A stretch of DNA of 64,000 bases from Proteles cristata cristata (lineage: Eukaryota > Chordata > Mammalia > Carnivora > Hyaenidae). The notes under the pieces are model-generated. The model had not been told where the DNA came from. It saw only the letters and a program-made list of their open reading frames with translations, and ran no database searches. Position 1 is the stretch's first letter; every line of letters begins with the position of its first letter. The DNA lies in the NCBI GenBank assembly GCA_017311185.1, contig JAESUZ010001519.1:186001-250000 (forward strand), read 5' to 3'. A program made the translations under genes and the position numbers. This document shows positions 23,201 through 35,200 of this stretch, piece by piece.

Positions 23201-26200
23201 GAAATAGATGACCATCAAGGTCACTATCAGGCCTAAAAAAGATATGAATTTATATACATGCATTAATATCAGAGTACTTATTAACACCTGGAAGAACTCA
23301 GAAATAGACCTCACTGAAGAATTTTTTTGTGACACAGCCTGGCATAAATTTCAGCATTATCCTTGTAGAATTATTCATTATTTGGCATGCGGTTTAATAG
23401 ATATGCCAGAAAAACTTCTGACGGTTTATCCTTGTTTATGTACGTGAATGTATACACACATCTATACACAATAGAAACTATTTATCAGTAACCATAAAAC
23501 CTAAAATCATCTAGTCAACATAATCATTATGAAAGTATTATGTATATTTTTCATTTATTGAAGGTTTAAAACATATACGCTTCTACAACTGACTTATTGC
23601 TTCCTGTATCTTATACACTAGATTCACTCATACGCCGCAATGTTAAAGTGTACTTTTTCAATAACTGTGCGTGTGCTTTTAGGGGGCGAATAGCTAAACT
23701 TGAGAACTGCTATTATTTTCAAACTCCCAGACGTTATGGACAGATGATGCCTCACTAGATGAATGGCTGGCTGGATGTACTAATGAAAAGTAAATTCTGA
23801 GTTTATGAGAAATAATAACAATACTCTGAGTAACAGTACTCTAGGTTCTTTTTTTCAAAAACGTTTTCCATAGATGTCTGGGTGATTTTAAAAAGCTCAT
23901 TCTTGGGGCGCCTGGGTGGCTTAGTCGGTTAAGCGTCCGACTTTCGCTTAGGTCATGATCTCGCGGTTTGTGGGTTCGAGCCCCGCGTCGGGCTCTGTGC
24001 TGACTGCCGGCTCAGAGCCTGGAGCCTGTTTCAGTCTGTGACTCCCACTCTCTCTGACCCTCCTCTGCTCACTCTGTCTCTCTCTCTCCTAGAAATAAAT
24101 AAAACATTAAAAAAAAATTTTTTTTTTAAAATAAAAAGCTCATTCTTATTAAAAATCTGTTTTATTAGTTACTCCCATGTTAGAGAAATTTAAATAACCT
24201 GTTCCAAGAGTTAAAAAGCAGAATCTAATCTAGAAAGATTATTAACTGGTTTCTTTTAAAACTTATTTCTTATGGATTTGGATTTAACAAAAACCATCTA
24301 GAAAATAATAATACAAAATCAAATAGTATCTCTGGATTCGTGCAGAAGATGACTTAGTTTAAAGAGACTAGTTGGATGTAGATAAAAGCCCTCAGGGAGA
24401 TTTCTTCCCTAGAAACTAAAATATACGTAACCTTCTACCTGGGTTTGAGGTCTAAGCTCTCTGACCTTCTTACAACTTTGCCTTGTAAATCACCACTCTC
24501 CTTCCTACAGGTTTGACCTGCTCTTCTTTATCATTTTTTTTTCTCATTTAAATATGTCTGTGTCTCTTCTGTTGAAGAACAAGGAAAAAACAAAACCTGG
24601 TCCTTGTCCTGAAAATACACACACACACACACACACACACACACCCGCCCAGGCCTGAGAAATCTGCATTTTCCCTGTACTCCAGTCTAAACTACTTAAC
24701 AAGCGCTCCACATTTTGTCTCCATTCCCCCACCAACCTCTTACTCCTCAATCTCTCCCATGCTCAACCACCAACAAAGTATTTGCTAACATCAGAAGAGC
24801 TACACACAGGAACACGTGAGTGTGTATGGAGTGTGAATTTAACATGCCGGGTTCAAAAAGCAAGCTGTGAGCTTACTTCGTTCATACCCTCAACAGATAT
24901 TTCTTTGATGTCTTCCATGTGCTAGACGCTGCATTCTCTGCGCTTGGATACATCAGGAACAAAACAGACACCTCCCCCCTAAGACACTGCAGGGCAGTAG
25001 GAGACAGATTTTAAATAGTAAGTATAACAAGTAAGAATTAGGTTGATCAAAAAGTGATCCCTGGCATGGGGAAAATAAAGAGCGAGGCAAAGTAGGGGAG
25101 CTGGGGGGACGTGAAGTGGGGAGGAAGGGATGCACAGAGCAATTTTAAATAGAGAGGTCAGGGGACGCCTGGGTGGCTCGGTCAGTTAGGCGTCCCGCTC
25201 TTCATCTCAGCTCAGGCCATGCGGGATCTCACGGCTGTGGGTTCAAGACGTGCGTCTGGCTCTTCGCTGACTGCTCAGAGCCTGCTTGGGGTTCTCTCTC
25301 TCCCTCTCTGTCCCTTCCTTGCCCACTCTCTCTCAAAATAAAGTTTAATAAATAAACTAAAAAAAGAAATAGAGTGGTCAGTGCCAGCTTCATTAAGAAG
25401 TTAACAAGAACAAAGACCCCCAACGTCTCTGTTTGGGGGAGAATGTTTTGCAGCAACACAGACTTACGTGTTCCACACCAGTCCCTTAACAGTATTTAAA
25501 AATACAAAAATCATTTAAAAAAAAATACTTATCACCTACTTTGACAGCTGGGTGGAGACCACTGTCAAAGAGAGCTTCGTTTTTGATGATGTTCCCTACT
25601 CCAGGCAATACTTTCTGGTCCATTAGCACGTCACACAACATCCGTCCTTTTTGTTTTCTAACTTCACTTTCTGCTCTTGAGAAACTAAATTTAGGCGAAC
25701 ATACATCTAATTCTTCCATCATTCTTATTCTCCGTTGGCTTTCTGTTGAGTTTCTGTAGAAAGGAGATATAAAACACATTCATCATAAGTCTTTGCACAG
25801 TGTCATTTAAAATGATCGTTGATGTACACATTTTCCGTTAATTGGGGTGGAAGGTGATATAGCCAAACAATGAAGACCCTAACAAATGAGATTATCTGAC
25901 GGCTCTTTCAAAATGAGCTTTTATCAGTTATAAACCATTTTTAAAACATCTACTTATCTCCACATTTCAAACCAAACCGCATCTCTAACTCTGCACGTTT
26001 CCAGCCGAAGTACTTTTATTTTCTTCTCTTTTTTACCTGATTTCTACGGATGAGTCAAAGAAACAAATGAGATCTTCAGTGAGCTGTACTTCAAGAACAG
26101 GAGAAACTCCATTTTTATGTTTATTTTCCAGCGGATTAATCATGATGAAGCCTTTCATTCCAAAATGAATCCTGAAACAACATCAGACCCATTTTTGAGT

Positions 26201-29200
26201 GGCAGAAAGTATATTGTGTATCTAATTTTTGTTCCTTCATTTCACTTTTTGGATTACAAGCAAAGAAATGTCACTCAAGACAGGCACTTTTACGCGGCAA
26301 ACAATGTAGCTAATGTTACATATTTTTCCGTTCTGGGATTGTATCCTTATAAAACTAGATATGACAACCAGTTTTTCAAACCGCAAAAAAGATAAATTCC
26401 TAGAGAAATAATAAGGGCCCCACAATAAGCTCAAGAAAACATACCTTATTCTTTTCTTGTCAGATGAATTACCTTTATTCACGGAACAGTCTAGCGTCTC
26501 CACTTTCTGTCAGATTCAAAGGCTTTGGATGAAATGAGGCTAGATTTAAATTGCCTATAGTTGTTTCTGTTTTGTTTTGTTTTTATAAATTCCACAAAGC
26601 CACTAACATTCAAATTCTGTATCTAGCCACAATGGATGGGAAGTGTTCACATACTCCAAAACAGTATCTACAGTTTAAGAAACTCTTTTCTTCCCCCTTG
26701 CTCTGGGATGCACAATGAAGCGATTGTTTTTTTGCTTTTTTTGGTTTGTTTGTTTGTTTTTGCAAATCTTAACGTATCAAAAGAGAAGAGAACAAGTCAA
26801 AATGCTATTTACTGTCTTCAGTTCTTTTAGTTTTCTTTTACCTTTCCATGTACTGGGAAGAGGGGATTTATAAATATTTACGGTTAGCTTGAAAGCCACA
26901 ATGCAGTGATGAAAAATGTATAACCTTTCAGTTTTTATAGGACTGATTAGCATGTCCAGTAAAAACGCGCACACACAAAATAAAAAAAGAAAGAAAAAAG
27001 AACGAAAGAGAAAAAGCGGTTTTGTGAGGCCTCTGATGATGAAGATCAAAAACGATTCTCCAGATGAAATACTGTGTCCCACCTCCCCACTCCTCCTTAC
27101 AGCTTTGTTGAGTTAATAAATATGGCAGTTTGGGCAGCAAACTGTTACCACACTGCGCTTCTAATTCCAAAGCACCGTGTTATAGTATTGTACAAGGTTA
27201 ACCAGTCTAACTTTAAAAATGTGGGATTTAAACTCTGTGTGCCCTACTATCAATCATAAATGCATTTTACATGCCCCATACTTCCTGACAGGAAAAATGT
27301 GTGCCTGTAAGTACTCCATAATTTAGCTTCTGGAGGTTCAACCCCAGCGAAAGGTGTACAGCTGTCATGCCCAGAAGCCATCATATCTAAAATCTTTTTA
27401 GTTGCATGGCTCATAAAGTGGATTCCAAATCACTTTCTGTAATGAAACTGCATCCACATAAAACATCTCAAAGGTTAAGACCCAAACAAAATGCAGCAGG
27501 AGCCCCCGATAAGAAGCCTGAATCAAATTAAATATGCTTTTGTCTTATAAATCTATTCAATTTAGAAGAAAACGTGCATACAAAACTAAATTTAGTTTAT
27601 TTTTATTTACTTTAATCGAACACCAAAATGTTGTCACCACTGAGTCCCAACAAACCACCACATTTTGTGTTTATTGTTAAGTACGCTTTACACTAAACTA
27701 AGAAAAATATACCAGCACCGTGAAAATTTCTGAGGCACAGTAAACATCTGTACTGTTTTAACAACTGCCATACTAATCTTTTTGTAGATCAGGACGAAGG
27801 CTCATTATCACATTTAGATTCAAGAGTTAGATCTGCTTTTTAAGATTCCGCATTATAATCAACTAGTTAGGAAAACTGTATTAGATCTTGATTTCCAGCT
27901 CCTGAGCCTCTGAAGCTCCTTCCACCCCCAAGTCCAATGACTGGTGATCCAATGACTGCCCGAGATCATCTACTCTGCACGGTACGGCTGGCTGCCAACA
28001 GGGGCCTTAGGCCCAACTCTGAGTCAGTCTCTTGTGTCTTCCTGAAGAGCTCATGCCTTGACAGAGTTGATCCGGAATGGACACCGGAGTCAAGCCAGAC
28101 CCATGAGTATGCAGTATCTGGAGTCTCCAGCCTTCTCCGGACAGATTTACGGATTTGGGAAGTAGAAAGACCAGTTTCTTTTTAGTCCCAGGAGATCTAA
28201 GATGGGCACAGTCTCGGGGAATGTGAGCCAACGAGGGCGGCAGAGAAGCCAAGATTACAGTGAGGGACAGAATCAAAAATGCACAGTCCTCAGAGCATTC
28301 AGTCTTTGCTTCGAGTGCTTCTGGAAACCCGGCTGTATCTTCAGGTAGGACGCTGCATGTTCTTATAATAAATATTCACGGATCTCGGTTGAGTTGGGCT
28401 TCCGTCACTTGCAACCAAAGTTCCAACATAAAAGAATTCTGTCCAAACTAAAAATTGAAGCGACAGTGGAAAAACTACTCTAGTTAGAAATGGCTTCCTA
28501 ACACCAATCAATAAATAAGACCTGATCCTGTTTTAAGCAGCAGCCACATTCTCTCCATCAGAGAGATCAGAACATCCTTGCGCAAACAACAGTGTCAGAG
28601 GTTCATCTTAGTGACAACTATACACTGCTAACGAGATGGCTGCTTATGAAAATTATGAAGCTGTCAGCAGTGACCTAAGGATAGTAATGAGTGTAAAATA
28701 GTTGAATGTGATTCCTGTAAAGTTTATGCTATGGATTTCAGGAAGGAAGTTATAAAACAGGATGGACTTACCTACGTTAAAGAAGATGCAGGGTGTTCTG
28801 CACCTGCTTAGGCTACAGAAGCTAAGAGCACATACAGCCTCTCTCCTAACATGGAGAGAAAACCCATATTATTTACAAAATCCTAAGTCTCTTGAGCCCA
28901 CCAGAGACATGGGTTTGCAGGCAGCCGGGTGAGCTGAATTCCAGAGTCACCAGTCCCTCCACGTGGAAACGCAGACACAAATTACTGTACCGTAAACACG
29001 GGTTAACGCAACGGCTGAATTTAACAAACTCCTGCGTCCTGAGTGTGGCTGGTGCAACAGTCCAGCATCCCAGAGGCCCGGCCACAGGAGAGCACGGGCT
29101 TGCGCGTGAGCTCCCTCCCGCGCACGTGCCCCAGTTGTGCATCAGAAAGAGGAGTCACGGGAGGGGACCGAAAGGGTCACCCCTGGTGGCACAGCACCTG

Positions 29201-32200
29201 TCTGTCGCCGAGGGAGAGGGACGGACAGAAAGCCGGGGTCCCTGCGGGGCTGAGGGGAACCCTCCTTTGCACCAGGAAGCCCTGCACCCTGCAGCTACAT
29301 AAGCGGGCCACCACGGGGGCGACAGGGAGCTCTCGGCCACCAGGCTGGGGCCAAAATACCGCTGCCGAGGACGCAGAGCAAAAGCCATCAGTCTTCAGGG
29401 GAGACGCAGGGACTCAGCTTTGTCACAGACTCCTGCGGGGAAACGAGACATCTGTTCCCACTGAGAAGGAAATGCCCTTGGACAGGAGACCCCCCGCAGG
29501 CGGAAGCAGGGGCTGCCTGGGGGACGGGAGGGCCAGCTGCTCAGGAGAGAGGACACACTGCAGTCCACGTGCACAGGGCCTAGAAGAACCGCTTTCTCCA
29601 TCACGCACCTCGCACCAGACGACAAGCAACAGCAGTGCTGGGGGTCGGGGTGGGCCGGGAGGCACGCGGAGACACCCCGGACACAAATAGCAGGGTCTGC
29701 TGAAAGCTGAGAGCAGGGCGGAAACACGGAGAGACAGCCGCGGCCACACCAGGCCACGCTCGAGGCACAAAGCAGTAGCGGCAGCCCAAGTTTGCCATGT
29801 GGCTGTCGCCAAAGCCATCGACAACACAACAGTATCCAAACCGAGCTCAACTCCTCAATCTCCCACATGACCTGAAAGAAGAGGCATGACCATCCCTGAG
29901 CTTAAGTATTTACCCTTCTCTACTGCTGCTCTAACCAGGGTTATCTGGGATTCAAAAAAACAAACAAACAAACAAAAAAAAAAAACCAAGGCACATAAAA
30001 ATATAAGATAAAGGAAGAAAAACAAAGAGCAAAAACCAAAAACAAAGGGACTCAATGTCAAGAGATAAAGCAGGCAACCGAACCGGACCCAAAGATGTGT
30101 CAGATGTTGGGTCTATAAGCAGATAAATTAAAATTATTTTAACAATTAAAATTACAGTTATCAGCTGAGAATACCAGGTCAGATCAATCTGCTATGATAA
30201 GGTCCCTAATGTTCCACAACTACTATAGTGCTATACATGGGCTTTATGTTAACATGGTTCTGGACTTCTATAACCTCACACAGAGGTTTGGAAGAATACC
30301 ACACAATCAGAGCCAAGCCAGGCCACGCATGAGCCATTCTCCATTGTACGACCAGCTGAAGCCTAGAAAGCCTCTGCATTCTGCTCATGAGAGATTCCCA
30401 TATGCTTTCAAAAGGGATATAAAAAAAGCACCAATACTGGTGCCTGGGTGGCTCAGTCGGTTGGATATCTGACTTCACCTCAGGTCATGATCTCCCTGGT
30501 TTGTGTGTTTGGGCCCTGCATCAAGCTCTGTGCTGACAGCTCAGAGCATGGAGCCTGCTTTGGATTCTGTGTCTCCCTCTCTCCCTGCCCCTCCCCTGCT
30601 CGTGATCTGTCTCTTTCTCTCTCAAAAATAAACATCAAAAAAAATTTTTTTAATAAATAAATGTTAAAAAAAAAAATAAAAGCACCAGGAAAGAGGATCC
30701 AGCAAATCCACATCTAGGAATTTATGCTAAGAAAACATCACAGTGGTAAAAGATATATATGCTCAAGGATGTTAACTGCAGAGTTATTTACTAGAGTGAA
30801 AAATGGAGTAAAATGCTACTCAGCAGTGATATAAAAACACGATCTACAGAATACTATGCAAAATACTAAGGCACATGTATATTTTGACACCAACATGCAT
30901 ACTCTTTGAAAAAGCCTCATACATTTAAAATTTCCATTTATATAAAGATTATAATATACGATGTCATATGATTCATGGACATGTGCTATAAATGATGTAA
31001 TATATGGTATATATACAATTGATATATTATCTATGATATTTGCAAATACTGTTAAGACTGCCCTTTTTTGATGGTTGTAATTATGGGTGGTATTTCCTTT
31101 TGTCATTAGACTTTTTGGAACTATCTTAATGTTTTACAGTTGGCTTAGTTATTACTTCTTAAGGAAAAATTGCAGTAAAATGATGTGTATCATTAAATAA
31201 AACAAGAAAAGGAAAGTAGGGCTGGTAATCAATCATGCAGGCTGTTGGGTGCAGGAGAGAAAGGCAATGAAAGAGGTAAAGATTTCCAGATTTTCTCCAG
31301 TTACACATGAAAGCATCATTGTAACTGAAATGGAAAATCAAAATGTCAGGGCGCCTGGGTGGCTCAGTCGGTTGAGCATCCGACTTTGGCTCAGGTCATG
31401 ATCTCCCAGTTTGTGAGTTTGAGTCATGCATCAGGCTCTGTGCTGACAGCTCTGAGCCTGGAGTGTCTCTCTCTCTGACCCTCCCCAACTCATGCTCTGT
31501 GTCTCAAAAATAAATATAAATATTAAAATCTTTTTTTAAAAAAAAAGGAAAATTGTCAAAAATTTACCATTTCAAAAACTAAGATTTTCATTTTCTGCCC
31601 ATAGATTACTTTTAATGGTAAGTTTTCTTATTTTTCCCTTCCTTCTTTCCTTCATTTAAATTGAGGTATAAGTTGGGGCGCCTGGGTGGCTTAGTCGGTT
31701 AAGCGTCCGACTTTCGCTTAGGTCATGATCTCGTGGTGTGTGGGTTCGAGCCCCGCGTCGGGCTCTGTGCTGACTGCCAGCTCAGAGCCTGGAGCCTGTT
31801 TCAGTCTGTGTCTCCCTCTCTCTCTGACCCTCCCCTGCTCAATCTGTCTCTCTCTCTCTCCTGGAAAAAAATAAAACATTAAAAAATAAATAAATAAATA
31901 AATAAATAAATTGAGGTATAAGTGACACAGAACATTACATTAGTTTCAGCTGCACAACAGAATGATTCAATACTTGTGTACATTGCAAAATGATCACCAC
32001 AGTGAGTCTAGTTAACACGTTTCCAGTTAAGAAAATGCTTTTCCTGTGATGAGAACTTTTAAGATACAATCTCTTAGCAACTTTCAAAATAAAAATACAG
32101 TGTTATTAAACACTATGGTCCCCATGCTGTATGTTATATCCCAGGACATACTGAGAGTAAATAAACTGTAAACTGGAAGTTTCTACCTTTTGATAATGGT

Positions 32201-35200
32201 CAGCTTTTAAAAATTTTTTACAAATAGTTTATTGTCAAATTAGTTTCCACATAACACCCAGTGCTCATCCCCACAAGTGCCCTCCTCCATGCCCATCCCC
32301 CTCCCCCCCACATCCATCAGTCCTCAGTTTTTGTCAGCATTCAAGAGTCTCTCATGGTTTGCCTCTCCCCTTTCCCCCACCATTTCCGCCTTCTTCTCCC
32401 CCTTGGTCCTCTGTTAAGTTCCTCCTAATCCTCCTATACGTGCACACATATGATATTTGTCCTTCTCTGCCTGACTTATTTCGCTCAGCATAACACCCTC
32501 AAGGTCCATCCATGTTGCTACACATGGCCAGATTTCATTGTTTCTCATTGCCATGTAGTATTCCATGGTATAGATAAACCACATCTTCTTGATCCATTCA
32601 TCCATTGGTGGACACTTAGACTCTTTCAATGTTGTGGCTATTGTTGAGAGTGCTGCTATGAACATTGGGGTCCATGTGCTCCTATGCATCAGCACTCCTG
32701 TATCCCTTGGATAAATTCCTAGCAGTGCTAGGTCCTAGGGGAGTTCTGTTGTTAATATTTTGAGGAACCTCCACACTGTTTTCCAGAGGGGCTGCACCAG
32801 TTTACATTCCCACCAACAGTGTAGGAGGGTGCCCGTGTCTCCACATCCTCGCCAGCATCTATAGACTCCCGATTTGCTCATTTTAGCCATTCTGACTGGT
32901 GTGAGGTGGTATCTCGGTGTGGTTTTGATTTGTACTTCCCTGATGAGGAGGGATGCTGAGCATCGTTTCATGTGTCTGTTGGCCATCTGGATGTCCTCTT
33001 TGGAGAAGTGTCTGTTCATATCTTCTGCCCATTTCTTCACTGGGTTGTTTGTTGTTAGGGTGTGGAGTTTGGTGAGTTCCTTACAGATTTTGGATATTAG
33101 CCCTTTATCCAATGTGTCATTTGCAACTATCTTTTCCCATTCCGTCAGTTGCCTATTAGTTTTATGGATTGTTTCCTTTGCTGTGCAGAAGCTTTTTATC
33201 TTGATGAGGTCCCAAGAGGTCCCAATAGTTCATTTCTGCTCTTGATTCCCTTGCCTTTGGGGATGTGTCAAGTAAGAAATTGCTGTGGTGGAGGTCAAGG
33301 AGGTTGTTTCCTGCTTTCTCCTCTAGGGTTTTGATGGTTTCCTGTCTCACATTCAGGTCCTTTATCCATTTTGAACCTATTTCTGTGCATGGTGTGAGAA
33401 AATCATCTAGTTTCATTCTTCTGCATGTTGCCGTCCAGTTCTCCCAGCACCATCTGTTAAAGAGGCTACCTTTTTTCCATTGGATACTCTTTCCTTCTTT
33501 CTCAAAGATAAGTTGGCTGTACACTCTTGGGTCCAATTCTGAGTTCTCTATTTTATTCCATTGGTCTACATGTCTGTTTTTGTGCCAATACTATAGTGTC
33601 TTGATGATGACAGCTTTGTAGTAGAGGCTAAAGTCTGGGATGGTGATCCCTCCCGTTTTGGTTTTCTTCTTCAATAGGACTTTGGCTATTCGGGTCTTTA
33701 GTGGCTCCACACCAATTTTAGGATAGTTTGTTCTAGTTTTGAGAAGATTGCTGGTGGAATTTTGATTGGGACTGCATTGAATGTGTAGATTGCTTTGGGT
33801 AGTAATGACATTTTAACTATATTTATTCTTCTAATCCATGAGCATGGAATGTTTTTCCATTTCTTTGTGTCTTCTTCAATTTCCTTCATTAAGTTTTCTA
33901 CAGTTTTCATCATACAGATCCCTTATATCCTTGGTTAGGTTTATTCCTAGGCATTTTATGGTTTTTTGTGCAATTGTGAATGGGGTCAGTTTCTTGATTT
34001 CTCTTTTTGTTGCTTCATTGTTAGTGTATAAAAATGCAACTGATTTCTGTACATTGATTTTGTACCCTGTAACTTTGCTGAATTCATGGATCAGTTCTGG
34101 TAGGCTTCTGGTGGAGTCTGTCGGGTTTTCGATGTAGAGTATCATGTCGTCTGTGAAGAGTGAAAGTTTGACTTCCTCTTTGCCAATTCTGATGTCTTTT
34201 ATTTCCTTTTGTTGTCTGATGGCTGATGCTAGGACTTCCAGCACTATGTTCAACAACAGTGGTGAGAGTGGACATCCCTGTCGTCTTCCTGATCTCAGGG
34301 GGAAAGCTCTCAGTTTTCCCCCGCTGAGGGTGATGTCAGCTGAAGGCTTTTCATAGACGGCTTTTATGATGTTTAAGTAAGTTCCTTCTATCCCTACTTT
34401 CTCGAAGGTCTTTACTAAGAAGTGATGCTGTATTTGGTCAAATGCTTTTTCTGCGTCTATCGACAGGATCATATGGTTTTTATCTTTTCTTTTGTTGATA
34501 TGATGTATCACACTGATTGATTTGTGAATACTGAACCAGCCCTGTAACCCAGGAGTGAATCCCATTTGATCATGGTGGATAATTCTTTTTATGTGCTGCT
34601 GAATTCGATTTGCAAGGATCTTGTTGAGGATTTTTGCATCCGTATTCATCAAGGATATTGGCCTGCAGTTCTCTTTTTTTGCTGGATCTCTGTCTGGCTT
34701 GGGAATCAGAGTGATGCTGGCTTCATAAAATGAGTCCGGAAGTTTTCCCTCAATTTCTGTTTTTTGGACTAGCTTGAGAAGAATTGGGTATTAATTCTGT
34801 TTTAAACATCTGGTAGAATTCCCCAAAGAAGCCATCAGGTCCAGGGCTCTTATTTGTTGGGAGATTTTTTATAACTGATTCGATTTCTTCACTAGTTACA
34901 GGTCTGTCACATTTTCTATCTCTTTCCGTGTGAATTTTCGTAGTGAACGTGTGTTTAGGAATTTATCCATTTCTTCTACGTTGTCCAATTTGTTGACATA
35001 TAATTTTTCATAGTATTCCCTGATAATTGCTTGTATTTTTGAGGGGTTGGTTGTAATCAGTCCATTTTCATTCATGATTTTGTCTGAGTGCTCTCTCTTT
35101 CCTTTTTGAGAAGTCTGGCTAGAGGTCTGTCAATTTTGTTTATTTTTTCAGAAAACCAACTCTTGGTTTCATTGATCTGTTCAACTGTTTCTTTGGTTTC

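Larger units (their letters stand above)
22801..25539 (-). other. NEIL3: NEIL3 intron 4
   Basis: About 2.7 kb. A young SINE at 23905, an (AC)14 tract at 24617, an L2-like remnant near 24.9-25.1 kb and an older SINE at 25161. The stretch 22801-23900 holds only low-complexity A-rich text near 23115-23190. Confidence 0.85.

Noticed and set aside
25531..25540. Alternative donor GTAG|gtgata for exon 4
   Set aside because: It would shift the frame into exon 5, whereas AAA|gtaggt keeps it and restores the conserved CQLTDEQ sequence.
29043..29690. 215-residue open frame in intron 2
   Set aside because: Same reasoning: no recognisable domain, and competing open frames on the other strand (29395-29868).
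33876..34652. 258-residue reverse-transcriptase open frame as a host gene
   Set aside because: It is part of the 5'-truncated L1 with defined target-site duplications; the frame is broken on both sides.
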